The position numbers and the translations under genes were made by a program. The notes beneath the pieces are model-generated. The model had not been told where the DNA came from, did not search any database, and was given only the letters and a program-made list of their open reading frames with translations. Source: Pseudomonas sp. MAG733B (GTDB lineage: Bacteria; Pseudomonadota; Gammaproteobacteria; Pseudomonadales; Pseudomonadaceae). From it: DNA of 64,000 nt. Below are positions 1 to 10,000 of this stretch, piece by piece. Every line of letters begins with the position of its first letter. Positions within the stretch are counted from its first letter, which is position 1. The stretch covers positions 5,208,001-5,272,000 of the forward strand of contig NZ_CP145732.1 in the NCBI RefSeq assembly GCF_036884845.1. Reading direction: 5' to 3'.

Positions 1-252
1 GCGGCGCTGAGTGCAAGAATGCTGCGCACGGGCGGGCAATATCTCAATGCCGCCAACACCCAAAGCATTCCGGCGTGGAGCCGCTTCGATCTGGGTGCGC
101 GGTATGCCTTCGGGTTCGATGACCGGGACGTCACGCTGCGCGCCAATCTTGAGAATGTTGCCAATGAGGCCTATTGGGCTTCGGCCAATGGCGGGTATCT
201 GACCCAAGGGACGCCGCGGACGTTGAAGGTTTCGGTGACGGTGGATTTTTGA
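1..252 (+). CDS. TonB-dependent outer-membrane receptor, C-terminal fragment
   Basis: Only the last 83 codons are present; the frame is open from base 1, so the gene begins outside the window. The fragment reads like the final strands of a 22-stranded TonB-dependent receptor barrel: an alternating hydrophobic pattern, the family-typical stretch around 'LRANLENVANEAYW', and the terminal 'GTPRTLKVSVTVDF' ending in Phe, the usual outer-membrane assembly signal. Such receptors import ferric siderophores or other scarce ligands using TonB energy. The ligand cannot be judged from this end. A REP-like repeat follows the stop. The family call is firm; nothing more specific is supported. Confidence 0.85.
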   Translation, partial: AALSARMLRTGGQYLNAANTQSIPAWSRFDLGARYAFGFDDRDVTLRANLENVANEAYWASANGGYLTQGTPRTLKVSVTVDF

Positions 253-283
253 TTCAACCCGAAATTTGCGGTGCGGCTTATGC

Positions 284-372
284 CGTCATCGCGAGCAGGC
301 TCACTCCCACATTGAATCTGCGTCGTTCACAAATCCCTTGTAGGAGCTAGCTTGCTAGCGATCCGCGCAGCG
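284..372. repeat. REP-like inverted repeat pair, diverged
   Basis: Two oppositely oriented arms (ATCGCGAGCAGGCTCACTCC at 288 and the CTAGCTTGCTAGCGAT arm ending near 362) separated by about 30 bases. The second arm is altered relative to other copies in the window. It fills the gap between two convergent genes. Confidence 0.7.
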
Positions 373-383
373 GCCATTCACCG

Positions 384-1826
384 CTAAGCCCGCTTGAGCA
401 ACCACTGCAAAAACCCTTTCTTGCGCACCACCACCGGCTCTTCCTGGATCAACGCCTGCACTTTGTGCAAGCGGAAATCCAGCAAGGTTTTCATCGCGTC
501 GTTGATGTCGTGACGGGCATCCAGGCACGGTTTCAGGTAGTCCTTTTCGATGCGGTAAAGCGTACAAAAGGTCTTCGCGGCAAATTCGGCGGCCGATGAG
601 GTGTCGGTCAGGATACCGGCCTCGCCGATCACTTCCCCTGGTCCCATGCGCCCGGTTTCGATGAGTGCACCGTGGATGTTCAGCGTCACCGAAACCACCC
701 CGGACTCGATGATGAACAAGTGGTGGCTGACCTCCCCCGCCGCCAGTATCGTCTCCCCGGCGCGGAAGGTTTGCAGGTTCATGTTCTGGCTGAAGGTTTC
801 TTTCTCTTCCTGGCGCAAGGTCGAGAAAATCGGCGAACTGTCGAGCAACGCCCGTGGTTTTGAAGAATCGCTCTCCGGATTGGGTTCCACGCTCGACAGC
901 AAATTGATCCCCGATGCATGCAAGTGCCGATACGCCAGGTCGAACAGTTGATTGCGCACCGTGCGCTTCTCGCTCATCGAAGCGACAAACCCGCTGATTT
1001 CATACTCCGCGCCAGCGGCGCTGGAGCTTTTCAGCGCCACTTTCGGGCCGGGCACACTCAACAGAATGCGGCAGCCCTGCATCGCCCGCTCAAGGGCATC
1101 GATCACGGTTTGCGGACGGACATGGGGGCTGACCTGCAAACTGATGGAAAGGCCGAACATGTCGCTGGGGCGGCTGAAGTTGGTGATCTTGGCCTTGGCC
1201 GCCAGCGAGTTGGGGATCACGATCATACTGCCCTGGGAAGTTTGCAGCCGCGTGGCACGCCAATCGATGTCGATCACCCGGCCTTCGGTGCCATCGATGG
1301 CGATCCAGTCATCCAGTTGATAGGGCTTGGTGGTATTGAGGACGATCCCGGAAAACACGTCGCTGAGGGTGCTTTGCAACGCGAGGCCGACGATGATCGC
1401 CAAGGCGCCGGACGTGGCCAGCACGCCTTTGACCGGCAGATCGAGCACATAGGCCAGCGCCGCAATAACGGCGATCAGGAATATCACCGCCCCGAGCAAG
1501 TCTTGCAGCAATCGCCCGGTGTGCCCGACCCGTTGCATCATCACGGCACCGATCGTCACCGTCAGGGTGCGCGCGGCGAACAGCCACCAGGTGATCTGCA
1601 AACCGGTGGCTGCCAGGTGCAGCGGCACGTTGTCCACCCAGGGTGCCGGCACCATCGGGTTCATGCCTTCGTTGAACAACAGAACGCTGTACAGCGAAAA
1701 AATCACCAGCCGTGCAAGCAACTTCCAGTTGTGGTGGCTGGCATCGATCAAGCGCCACAACACCAGATCGATCAGGATCAGGATCAAGGCGCAGATCAGC
1801 GGGTGTTCAGCGAGCAACGACAGCAT
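384..1826 (-). CDS. MscS-family mechanosensitive channel with C-terminal cyclic-nucleotide-binding domain
   Basis: This 480-residue inner-membrane protein has several N-terminal hydrophobic segments, then an MscS-like pore and beta domain. The Gly/Ala-rich pore helix reads 'LATSGALAIIVGLALQSTL' and is followed by 'DVFSGIVLNTTKPYQLDDWI', a standard MscS signature. From about residue 330 a Crp/cNMP-binding fold follows ('FRAGETILAAGE...LFIIESGVVSV...GPGEVIGEAGILT'). It probably gates in response to membrane tension or a bound nucleotide, although ligand binding is inferred from the fold only. I start at ATG 1826, which has a GGAG sequence 9 bases upstream; a TTG start at 1856 would add 10 residues. 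It is monocistronic and convergent with the receptor fragment on its left. Confidence 0.85.
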   Translation of the reverse strand: MLSLLAEHPLICALILILIDLVLWRLIDASHHNWKLLARLVIFSLYSVLLFNEGMNPMVPAPWVDNVPLHLAATGLQITWWLFAARTLTVTIGAVMMQRVGHTGRLLQDLLGAVIFLIAVIAALAYVLDLPVKGVLATSGALAIIVGLALQSTLSDVFSGIVLNTTKPYQLDDWIAIDGTEGRVIDIDWRATRLQTSQGSMIVIPNSLAAKAKITNFSRPSDMFGLSISLQVSPHVRPQTVIDALERAMQGCRILLSVPGPKVALKSSSAAGAEYEISGFVASMSEKRTVRNQLFDLAYRHLHASGINLLSSVEPNPESDSSKPRALLDSSPIFSTLRQEEKETFSQNMNLQTFRAGETILAAGEVSHHLFIIESGVVSVTLNIHGALIETGRMGPGEVIGEAGILTDTSSAAEFAAKTFCTLYRIEKDYLKPCLDARHDINDAMKTLLDFRLHKVQALIQEEPVVVRKKGFLQWLLKRA

Positions 1827-1928
1827 CAAGCAGCTCCAGCACAGGACGATGAGCAAAAGATCTCACAGATTGAGCACAGTGTAGGAGCAATTGATTTCGC
1901 TGGAATCTACAAACACCACAAAAACAAA

Positions 1929-2022
1929 TGTGGGAGCGGGCTTGCTCGCGAATGCGGTGTGTCAGACAACGTAAATGCTGTTTGACACGCCGCTTTCGCG
2001 AGCAAGCCCACTCCCACAGGGG
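1929..2022. repeat. REP-like inverted repeat pair (GGGAGCGGGCTTGC type)
   Basis: Arms GGAGCGGGCTTGCTCGCGAA and its near reverse complement, ending in CACTCCCACAGGGG, flank a spacer that contains the shorter inverted pair GTGTCAGAC/TTTGACAC. The element lies between two minus-strand genes. Confidence 0.85.
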
Positions 2023-2040
2023 TGAGGTGTATTGCCGGAG

Positions 2041-2667
2041 TTATTTGCTGTCGGTCAGCGTGCTATAGCTGGTCATCAGGTTGCGGTAATCCGGGATGTG
2101 GTTGGAGAACAGCGTGCCCAAGCCTTCCACGTCGTTGCGCCAGTCGCGGTGCAGTTCGCAGGCCAGGCCGAACCAGGTCATCAATTGCGCACCTTGCGCG
2201 GTCATGCGGCTCCAGGCCGATTCACGGGTCAGTTCGTTGAACGTGCCGGACGCGTCGGTCACCACGAATACATCAAAACCTTCGGCCAGCGCCGAGAGTG
2301 CCGGGAACGCCACGCATACTTCAGTCACCACACCGGCGATGATCAATTGCTTCTTGCCGGTGGCCTTGATCGCCTTGACGAAATCTTCGTTGTCCCAGGC
2401 GTTGATCTGGCCTGGACGGGCGATGTACGGCGCGTCCGGGAATTGCGCCTTGAGCTCGGGCACCAGCGGACCGTTGGGGCCGGTTTCGAAACTGGTGGTG
2501 AGGATGGTCGGCAGCTTGAAGTACTTGGCCAGGTCGGCCAGGGCCAGCACGTTGTTCTTGAAACGGTCGGGGTCGATGTCGCGCACCAGCGACAACAGGC
2601 CGGTCTGATGATCCACCAACAGAACGGCGGCGTTATCCTTGTCGAGTCGTTTATAAGAAGTAGTCAT
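2041..2667 (-). CDS. YcaC-like isochorismatase-family cysteine hydrolase
   Basis: This 208-residue soluble protein has the isochorismatase/nicotinamidase fold. The catalytic Asp is in 'LLVDHQTGLL', a Lys in 'ATGKKQLIIAG', and the nucleophilic Cys in 'GVVTEVCVAFPA', so the D-K-C triad is intact. It most resembles E. coli YcaC, whose substrate is unknown. The start at 2667 has AGGA about 9 bases upstream. It lies 56 bases after a paralogue (2724-3407) with the same orientation, and both follow a pirin gene, so the three are probably co-transcribed. Hydrolase family: high certainty. Substrate: unknown. Confidence 0.88.
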   Translation of the reverse strand: MTTSYKRLDKDNAAVLLVDHQTGLLSLVRDIDPDRFKNNVLALADLAKYFKLPTILTTSFETGPNGPLVPELKAQFPDAPYIARPGQINAWDNEDFVKAIKATGKKQLIIAGVVTEVCVAFPALSALAEGFDVFVVTDASGTFNELTRESAWSRMTAQGAQLMTWFGLACELHRDWRNDVEGLGTLFSNHIPDYRNLMTSYSTLTDSK

Positions 2668-2723
2668 TGCAGTAGTCCTGATTAGTTATCGGTGCCGATT
2701 GAGTATCGGCGTGAAGTACCCGC

Positions 2724-3407
2724 TTAACGTTCGGAATCCAGCTTTTCGTGCTCGTTGGCCACTTGCTGAGCCTTGAGATAGCTCTCGATCAGCAATTGAT
2801 AATGCGGCATGGCCTGGGCGTAGACGGCGGCCCACTGCTCGGCGTCCGGACGGTTCCACGAGCCTTGCAGCTCAGAGAGCGTAGCCATGATGTCGATCGG
2901 CACCACGCCGGCCTGGGCCAAACGGGCAACTGTCAGATCGGTGGCCAGTTTCGAGTGGTTGCCGGAAGCGTCGACCACGGCAAACACTTTGTAGCCTTCG
3001 TGCACCGCCGCGATGGACGGGAACGCCAGGCAAACGCTGGTCAGGGTGCCGGCGATCACCAGGGTCTTCTTGCCGGTGGCTTTGACCGCCGCGTGAAATT
3101 CCGGGTTGTCCCAGGCGTTGATTTCACCTTTGCGCGCCACGTACTGCGCATGCGGTGCGGCCTCATGAATCTCCGGGATCAGCGGCCCGTTCGGCCCTTG
3201 CGGTACGGAAGCGGTGGTGATCACCGGCATCTTCAGCAGAGTCGCGGCCTTGGCCAGTGCGATGGCATTGGCGCGCAGTTGTGGCACGTCCATGTCCTTG
3301 ACGATCTGGAACAGTCCGCTCTGATGGTCGATCAACAACATCGCGGCGTCGTTGGGGTCGATGGTCGGTTTCTGACCATTGAAGTTGGCAGCATTGACGG
3401 TGCTCAT
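2724..3407 (-). CDS. Isochorismatase-family cysteine hydrolase (paralogue of the next gene)
   Basis: This 227-residue protein has the same fold as its downstream neighbour: Asp in '[14 protein letters not shown]', Lys in '[11 protein letters not shown]', and Cys in '[12 protein letters not shown]'. It shares the '[12 protein letters not shown]' segment with the paralogue ('PGQINAWDNEDF'), which points to an old tandem duplication. I place the start at 3407 because GAGGAAA lies 7-8 bases upstream; a start at 3440 would have no ribosome-binding site. The C-terminus is about 20 residues longer than in the paralogue and charged. Its substrate is not predictable. Confidence 0.87.
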   Translation of the reverse strand: MSTVNAANFNGQKPTIDPNDAAMLLIDHQSGLFQIVKDMDVPQLRANAIALAKAATLLKMPVITTASVPQGPNGPLIPEIHEAAPHAQYVARKGEINAWDNPEFHAAVKATGKKTLVIAGTLTSVCLAFPSIAAVHEGYKVFAVVDASGNHSKLATDLTVARLAQAGVVPIDIMATLSELQGSWNRPDAEQWAAVYAQAMPHYQLLIESYLKAQQVANEHEKLDSER

Positions 3408-3500
3408 GAGCGTTTCCTCTTTTTGACAGGCAACAGCCATCCCTGGCCCGAAAACCGGCCTACGCGTCCTGTGTAGAGCGGGTTGTTGAAGCGAAACGGT

Positions 3501-4367
3501 TTAACCGTGCATCTGGCCGAAGCGGCCGGACTGGAAGTCGGCGAACGCCTGGTGGATTTCTTGCTCGGTGTTCATCACGAACGGGCCGTGGCCGACGATC
3601 GGTTCGTCGATCGGTTCGCCGCTGAGCAACAACACCACCGCGTCTTTGCTGGCTTCAAGGGTCAACTGATCGCCCTTGCGATCGAGCAGGGCCAACTGCC
3701 CTTCACGCACCGATTCCAGACCATTGACCTGAACCGCACCGCGCAAGACCACCAGTGCGGTATTACGCCCTTCATGCAGATCCAGAGTGAGCAACTTGCC
3801 GGCATTCAGGCGCAGGTCCCAGACGTCAATCGGCGTGAAGGTCCGCGCCGGTCCTTTGCGGCCGTCGAACTCACCGGCGATCAGGCGCAGGCTGCCGGCG
3901 TTGTCTTGCAGGGCAATGTCCGGAATGTCGCCATCAAGAATCGTCTGGTAACCGGCGTCGGCCATTTTGTCTTTGGCCGGCAAGTTGACCCACAACTGGA
4001 CCATTTCCAGAGTGCCGCCGCTCTTGGCGAAACCTTCGGAGTGGAACTCTTCGTGGAGAATTCCCGAGGCGGCGGTCATCCATTGCACGTCGCCGGGACC
4101 GATCTTGCCGCCACTGCCGGTGGAGTCGCGGTGTTCCAGTTCGCCCTTGTAAACGATAGTCACGGTTTCGAAGCCGCGGTGCGGATGCTGACCAACGCCA
4201 CGCCGTTCGGTGGTCGGGGTGAATTCAGCAGGCCCGGCGTGATCGAGCAGCAGGAACGGGCTGATGTGTTTACCCAGGTTGTCGTAGGAAAACAGCGTGC
4301 GAACCGGAAAACCGTCGCCAACCCAATGGCCGCGAGGACTGGTGTAGATACCGATGATGTTTTTCAT
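3501..4367 (-). CDS. Pirin-family protein
   Basis: This 288-residue bicupin contains the pirin metal site: 'HPHRGFETVTIVYKGELEHRDS' supplies the His ligands and 'GILHEEFHSEGF' the distal His/Glu. Bacterial pirins bind Fe and either act as quercetin 2,3-dioxygenases or modulate other proteins. The start at 4367 has AGGAGA 6-8 bases upstream (the longer frame to 4403 has none). It is the first gene of a probable operon with two isochorismatase-fold hydrolases and is divergent from a LysR regulator with a clear binding site between them, so it is probably that regulator's target. Confidence 0.9.
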   Translation of the reverse strand: MKNIIGIYTSPRGHWVGDGFPVRTLFSYDNLGKHISPFLLLDHAGPAEFTPTTERRGVGQHPHRGFETVTIVYKGELEHRDSTGSGGKIGPGDVQWMTAASGILHEEFHSEGFAKSGGTLEMVQLWVNLPAKDKMADAGYQTILDGDIPDIALQDNAGSLRLIAGEFDGRKGPARTFTPIDVWDLRLNAGKLLTLDLHEGRNTALVVLRGAVQVNGLESVREGQLALLDRKGDQLTLEASKDAVVLLLSGEPIDEPIVGHGPFVMNTEQEIHQAFADFQSGRFGQMHG

Positions 4368-4421
4368 GGTGTCTCCTGATGAAGTGAGTGAAGCCATGGA
4401 CAAAGCTTAAAACCGTGGCCT

Positions 4422-4440
4422 TTGCTGCGCTAGACTGCAA
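4422..4440. promoter_or_regulatory. LysR-type T-N11-A box in the pirin/lysR divergent promoter
   Basis: TTGC-N11-GCAA is a perfect dyad of the LysR-box form. It lies 32 bases upstream of the LysR start and 55 upstream of the pirin start, in the only intergenic space between them. LysR proteins usually bind such a site to repress themselves and control the divergent gene. Confidence 0.6.
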
Positions 4441-4471
4441 AAATCAGCCTTAGCGTTCTATCTGGAGAACG

Positions 4472-5380
4472 ATGGTGGAAGACCTCAACACCCTCTATTA
4501 CTTCACTCAAGTGGTGGAACATCACGGTTTCGCAGCGGCCGGGCGCGCGCTGGACATGCCCAAGTCCAAGCTCAGCCGACGCATCGCCGAGCTCGAAGAG
4601 CGCCTGGGCGTACGCCTGCTCAATCGCACCAGCCGCCATTGCTCGCTGACCGAAATAGGCCAGGCGTATTACCAGCGTTGCCTGGCCATGCGCGTGGAAG
4701 CGGAAAGCGCCGCCGAACTGATCGAACGCAACCGCTCCGAACCCCAAGGCCTGGTGCGCATCAGTTGCCCGACGGCGCTGCTCCACACCTGGGTCGGGCC
4801 GATGCTGACCCGCTACATGCTCAAGTACCCTTTGGTGGAGTTGTTCATCGAGAGCACCAACCGCCGGGTCGACCTGATTCATGAAGGTTTTGATATCGCC
4901 CTGCGGGTGCGTTTTCCGCCGCTGGAAAATACCGACATGGTGATGAAGGTATTGGGCAACAGCACCCAGAGTGTCGTCGGCAGTCCGGCGTTCGCCCAAC
5001 GCCTGTCGACACCGCCGTCGCCGGCAGACCTGAGCGGCATGCCGAGCCTGCATTGGGGCGCGGCGCAACGTGAGTATCAGTGGGAACTGTTCGGCGCCGA
5101 GGGCAGCACCGCATTGATCCGGCACGCGCCGAGGATGGTTACCGATGACCTGTTGGCCTTGCGCCATGCAGCGGTCGCCGGGGTCGGCATCGTGCACCTG
5201 CCCAGCGTGGTGGTACGCGATGAAATCGCTACCGGGCAATTGGTTGAACTGGTGCCGGGCTGGGCACCGAAAAGCGGCATCATCCACGCGATTTTCCCGT
5301 CGCGCCGAGGGTTGCTGCCGTCGGTGCGCAGCTTGATCGACTTTCTCGGAGAGGAATTCAGTCACAGCGATATCGCCTGA
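4472..5380 (+). CDS. LysR-family transcriptional regulator
   Basis: This 302-residue protein has a typical N-terminal winged helix ('FAAAGRALDMPKSKLSRRIAELEERLGVRLLNR', residues about 18-50) and a periplasmic-binding-like effector domain from about residue 90. The PKSKLSRRI variant of the recognition helix matches the subgroup that often sits next to pirin and quinone or aromatic-related genes. The start has CTGGAG 6-9 bases upstream. It is divergent from the pirin-hydrolase operon and shares an intergenic T-N11-A box with it. The effector is unknown. Confidence 0.92.
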   Translation: MVEDLNTLYYFTQVVEHHGFAAAGRALDMPKSKLSRRIAELEERLGVRLLNRTSRHCSLTEIGQAYYQRCLAMRVEAESAAELIERNRSEPQGLVRISCPTALLHTWVGPMLTRYMLKYPLVELFIESTNRRVDLIHEGFDIALRVRFPPLENTDMVMKVLGNSTQSVVGSPAFAQRLSTPPSPADLSGMPSLHWGAAQREYQWELFGAEGSTALIRHAPRMVTDDLLALRHAAVAGVGIVHLPSVVVRDEIATGQLVELVPGWAPKSGIIHAIFPSRRGLLPSVRSLIDFLGEEFSHSDIA

Positions 5381-5420
5381 GACGGGCGACACATGGGACT
5401 GGCGGAGTTTTTATTTCGGA

Positions 5421-5453
5421 CATAATATCGACGAGGATTACAACCATAATATC
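5421..5453. repeat. Direct repeat CATAATATC x2 upstream of the thioesterase gene
   Basis: CATAATATC occurs at 5421-5429 and 5445-5453, with starts 24 bases apart, 25-57 bases before the start codon at 5478. The spacing suggests an operator or promoter element. No regulator is assigned. Confidence 0.4.
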
Positions 5454-5477
5454 CGCTCCCGCCGAGGACTTGATCTC

Positions 5478-6017
5478 ATGCAAAGCCCAACCCGCGACGC
5501 CACGCTCGCCCAATGGATCGCTCAGGAGCAGGCCATGCGCGCCCGTCTCGCCGGGCCCGGGAGTTTGTCCATGGCCGAAGTCAGCGCCCTGACGCCCGCA
5601 GAGTTTTTCGAAGGTATCGGCGACGGCACGCTGCCCTCCCCGCCAATTGGCACACTGATGGACTTCATTCCAATCGAATGGTCGGCCGGCGTGTTCATTT
5701 TCCAGGGCACACCGGATTCACGTCATTACAACCCGCTGGGCACGGTGCACGGTGGCTACGCCGCGACGTTGCTGGATTCGTGCATGGGCTGCGCGATTCA
5801 TACGCAGCTGAAAAAAGGCCAGGGCTACACCACGCTGGATCTGCGCATCAGTTATGTCCGCGCCTTGAACAGCGCCAGCGGACCGGTGCGGGCCGAGGGC
5901 AAGATTGTTCACTTGGGGCGCTCGACGGCGTTGGCCGAGGGGCGGATTTATGATGTGGATGGGCGGCTGTATGCGACGGGTTCGACGACTTGCATGATTC
6001 TTGAGGCGCGGGGGTAA
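5478..6017 (+). CDS. PaaI-family hotdog-fold thioesterase
   Basis: This 179-residue protein belongs to the single-domain hotdog acyl-CoA thioesterases. The helix motif 'GTVHGGYAATLLDSCMGCAI' (about residues 89-108) carries the HGG and the acidic residue used in catalysis, followed by the conserved strand 'TTLDLRISYVRALNS'. Length and pattern suit the PaaI/YdiI-like group that hydrolyses aromatic or medium-chain acyl-CoA. The N-terminal 60 residues are an extra helical region. The start has GAGGA about 8 bases upstream. It is a single gene, with a REP-like repeat downstream. The substrate is unknown. Confidence 0.85.
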   Translation: MQSPTRDATLAQWIAQEQAMRARLAGPGSLSMAEVSALTPAEFFEGIGDGTLPSPPIGTLMDFIPIEWSAGVFIFQGTPDSRHYNPLGTVHGGYAATLLDSCMGCAIHTQLKKGQGYTTLDLRISYVRALNSASGPVRAEGKIVHLGRSTALAEGRIYDVDGRLYATGSTTCMILEARG

Positions 6018-6040
6018 GGCTCCAGAACCGCGGTGCTGCC

Positions 6041-6136
6041 TTCGCGAGCAAGCCCGCTCCCACATTTGATCTTCAGTGAACACGGGGTTTGTGTCCCATA
6101 CAGATTAAATGTGGGAGCGGGCTTGCTCGCGAAGAG
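6041..6136. repeat. REP-like inverted repeat pair
   Basis: Arms TTCGCGAGCAAGCCCGCTCC (6041) and GGAGCGGGCTTGCTCGCGAA (ends 6133) are perfect reverse complements, separated by about 55 bases. Confidence 0.88.
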
Positions 6137-6278
6137 GACCTTTCAACACCGACACCTGACCGACATACGGCCGATTCTTGACTTGCGGTAAACATTGCTT
6201 TGCCAATCCAGCGGTTTTTCCCACGAATGCAGGCGCGGATACTCACGCCCATTCCCACTGCAACCACTGGAGTCAATC

Positions 6279-7082
6279 ATGTCTATCCCCGCATTCGGCC
6301 TGGGTACGTTTCGCTTGCAAGGCCAGGTAGTCATCGATTCGGTCAGCACCGGCCTGGAACTGGGCTACCGGGCCATCGACACCGCGCAAATCTACGAGAA
6401 CGAAGCCGAAGTCGGCGAAGCCATCGCCGCCAGTGGCGTTGCCCGTGAAAACCTGTTCATCACCAGTAAGATCTGGGTCGCCAACTTCGCCAAGGATCGC
6501 CTGATCGAAAGCCTCAGGGAAAGCCTGCAAAAACTGCAGACCGACTACCTGGACCTGACCCTGATTCACTGGCCGTCGCCGGAAGACCAGGTGCCGGTCG
6601 AGGAATTCATGGGTGCCCTGCTCGAAGCCAAGCGCCTGGGCCTGACCCGGCAGATCGGCGTGTCGAACTTCACCGTCGACCTGATGAAACAAGCGATCGC
6701 CGCCGTCGGTGCCGAGAACATCGCCACCAACCAGATCGAACTGCACCCGTACCTGCAAAACCGCAAGGTGGTCGAGTTCGCACAAAGCCAAGGCATCCGG
6801 ATCACCTCCTACATGACCCTGGCCTACGGCGAAGTGCTCAAGGACCCGGTGATCGCGACGATCGCCGACCGCCTTCAATCGACCCCGGCGCAAGTCACCC
6901 TGGCCTGGGCCATGCAACTGGGTTACGCGGTGATTCCGTCGTCGACCAAACGCGCCAACCTCGCCAGCAACCTCAAGGCCTGCGCCATGAAGTTGAGCGA
7001 CGCCGACATGGCGCTGATCGCCAGCCTGGATCGCGGCCATCGCCTGACCAGCCCGAAAGGCATCGCACCGGCCTGGGACTGA
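6279..7082 (+). CDS. dkgB: Aldo/keto reductase, DkgB-type (2,5-diketo-D-gluconate reductase B)
   Basis: This 267-residue NADPH-dependent reductase is a TIM barrel with the AKR catalytic tetrad: Asp in '[14 protein letters not shown]', Tyr in the same motif, Lys in 'LFITSKIWV', and His in '[10 protein letters not shown]'. 'QIGVSNF' and the C-terminal '[15 protein letters not shown]' (cofactor-binding loop) are family signatures. DkgB reduces 2,5-diketogluconate and related small ketones or aldehydes. I start at ATG 6279 ([11 protein letters not shown], with GGAG about 6 bases upstream); the open frame reaches 6195 but has no supporting site. It is convergent with the sensor kinase, the stops being 3 bases apart. 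Confidence 0.88.
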   Translation: MSIPAFGLGTFRLQGQVVIDSVSTGLELGYRAIDTAQIYENEAEVGEAIAASGVARENLFITSKIWVANFAKDRLIESLRESLQKLQTDYLDLTLIHWPSPEDQVPVEEFMGALLEAKRLGLTRQIGVSNFTVDLMKQAIAAVGAENIATNQIELHPYLQNRKVVEFAQSQGIRITSYMTLAYGEVLKDPVIATIADRLQSTPAQVTLAWAMQLGYAVIPSSTKRANLASNLKACAMKLSDADMALIASLDRGHRLTSPKGIAPAWD

Positions 7083-7085
7083 TCT

Positions 7086-10000
7086 TCAGCCCTGCTCAAG
7101 ACGTTGGTCCAGGCGCGTCATGGCCTGATGCAACTGATCGACGGCGGCGTCGATCAGTGCCGCATCGCCCTCGCCGCAGGCACGTTCCAGTTGTTCGCAA
7201 CAATCCACCAGCGCATGCGCCCGGATCATCTGCGCCCCGCCCTTGATCCGGTGCGCCAGATCCTGCAAGCCGTGGCTATTGCCGCTGGCATGCTCGTGCA
7301 GCAGGCGTTCGCGATCGTCGCGATTGGTCGCCGCTACATCACGCAACAGTTGCAGGATCAGCTCGCTGTCGGCACCCGCGAGCTGCTGCAGCCCGCTTAA
7401 ATCTATTTCGGCGCTGGGAGGCGCTTCGCTGGAAAATCTCGCGGCCAACCATCCGCTCAGGTCAATCAGTCGAATCGGTTTGAACAGGCAATCGTCCATG
7501 CCCGCTTCAATGCAGCGGATTTTTTCTTCGGGTTGTGCGTTGGCGGTGAAGCCCAGAATCACCGTCGGTTGCTCCACGCCAAACCGTTCCTCATCGCGTA
7601 TCGCACCCGCCAGTTCATAACCGCTGACCACCGGCATGTTGCAGTCGGTGATGACCAGATCGAAGGCCTGTTCGCGCCATTGCTCGAACCCTTGCCGGCC
7701 GTCCTCGGCGAGCAGTACGCGGTGCCCCAGATAACTCAGCTGCCGGGAAAGCAACAACCGGTTGGCCGGATAATCGTCCACCACCAGAATCGTCAGCGGC
7801 CGGGTCTTCACCTGGGATTGGCCCGGTAACGTTGCAGTGGCGGGCAATGGGTGCAACGCCACCAGTTCAAGGGTGATGTCCAACCGGGTGCCACGTCCCA
7901 AATCGCTGTCGAGCTGCAACTGGCCGCCCATCATTTCGCACAGCGTGCGGCTGATTACCAGTCCGAGCCCGGAACCCTGACGGCCCGATTGCGGGTTGTT
8001 CCCGGCCTGCTCGAACGGGCTGAACAGTCGCCGCTGGTCAAAGGCGCTGATGCCGATGCCGCTGTCCTCGATACGCACGCTGACCGCGAGGCGTTCCGGT
8101 GACACCGGCTCGACCGACAATTTCAGGCTGACCTCTCCCTTGTCGGTGAACTTGATGGCATTGCTCAACAGATTGGACAGCACCTGCTTGAAGCGAGTGG
8201 GATCGATCAGCACGTCGCGGTCACTGTGTTCGTCCATTTCGACCCGCCACTGCAAGTTTTTCTGCCGGGCCAGGCCTTCAAAAACCCGACACACCGACAC
8301 CACCAACGCCTGTAGATTGGCCCGCTCCGGCGACAACGACAGATGCCCGGACTCGATACGGGCGATGTCCAGAATGTCGCCGATCAAGGCCAGCAACTGT
8401 TGCCCTGCATTTGATGCCACCTCGATCGCCGCCCGGTCAGTCACGCCCTCATCCGCCCGTTTCAGCGCCAGCTCGAGCATGCCGATCAGGGCATTCATCG
8501 GCGTGCGGATCTCATGGCTCATGGTTGCCAAAAACGTAGTCTTGGCCCGGTTGGCGTCGTCGGCGATGTCCTTGGCTTCCTGCAATTGAGCAAGCAATTG
8601 CTGACGTTGACGGATGTGCCGACGTTGCCAGGCGATCCACGCCACGGCGAGCAAGAGCAAGGCGCCAGCAACCGCGAACGCCTGGAAAATGCTCTGTCGA
8701 TGGCGCAGCCAATAGCTCTGTTCCACCATCAGGTCATTGCGCCAAGGCAATATCAACGCGTCGATTTCTTCCGGAGGAATACTCAGCAATGCCTTGTCCA
8801 GAATCGAATGCAGCTCGGTGGCATCGAGGCTGGTCGCCAGAGTACTGCGCGCGGGATCGGTGCCAACCGTACTGCTGACCTCGAGGCGATCACGGTATTG
8901 CCGGGAAATCAGGTAACGGGCGCTGATCAATGAATTGATGCTGCCTTGTGCCTTGCCTTGGGCGACCATTTCCATGGCATCCGCCGACAATGGCGCATCC
9001 ACGCACCGGATCAACGGGTAGTGTTGGCGAATGAACTCGCCGCCAACATTGCCTTGGGTCAGCGCCAGGATTTTACCGGCCAGGTCATCCAGGGTCTTGG
9101 GGCTGTCCGGTCCCACGCGCGTCACCAGCACAGTCGGACTGGTCAGCATCGCCCGGGTAAACAGCAAGTCCTCCTCGCGCCTGGAACTGAGACCGATGCC
9201 GGCCAGCACGTCCACCTCACCGCTCTTGATCGCCTTCATCATCTCAGCCACTGACTGCATCGAGCGGATGTCGAATTGCAGGCCGGTGCGCAGACTGATT
9301 TTCGCCAGCACATCGACACCGATGCCGCGAAACTTGCCTTCACTGTCGATGAAGGTGATCGGCGGGATATTCTCGTTGATCGCCACACTGACGCGCGGGT
9401 GCCGGTCGAGCCAACGCTGCTCGGCCACGCTCAATTGCAATGACTGCGTGCCCGGCATGGACACCCCGCTCGCCCCCCATCGCCGCAGAATGTTCATCTG
9501 CTCATTGGCCGTTATCGCCGACAGGGCCTTGTTGACGATGCGCAGCAACGCCGGGTTGTCACGGGCCATGGCAAAGGCAAAGCGACCGGATTCCAGGGGC
9601 GAGAAGTCCGCCAGTTGTACGTTGTTCAGGTAGTTTTTGCTGATCAGGTAATGGGCGCTGATTGCATCGCCCAGATAGACATCCGCCTGCCCGAAAGCCA
9701 CGGCGCCCACGGCCCCCAGCGTCGACGGAAACAGTTCGACCTGCGCCTGTGGGTAGAATTGCTGCACGTTTTGCTCAGGCAAGTAGTGATACAACATTGC
9801 CAGGCGCTTGCCGGCCAGCGTCGGGTCCAGCGTTTGCGAGGAGTCGGTGCGGGTCACCAGTACCGGTTGATCGACCGCATAGGCGCCGGACATCTGTAGC
9901 TGCGGATCTTGCGCCTCATAACTGTTGGCCGTTCCCAGCAGGTCCGCCGCCCCTTGCTTGAGCGCCCGAACCGCCTCGTCTCGCGACGCATAGCGCCGAA

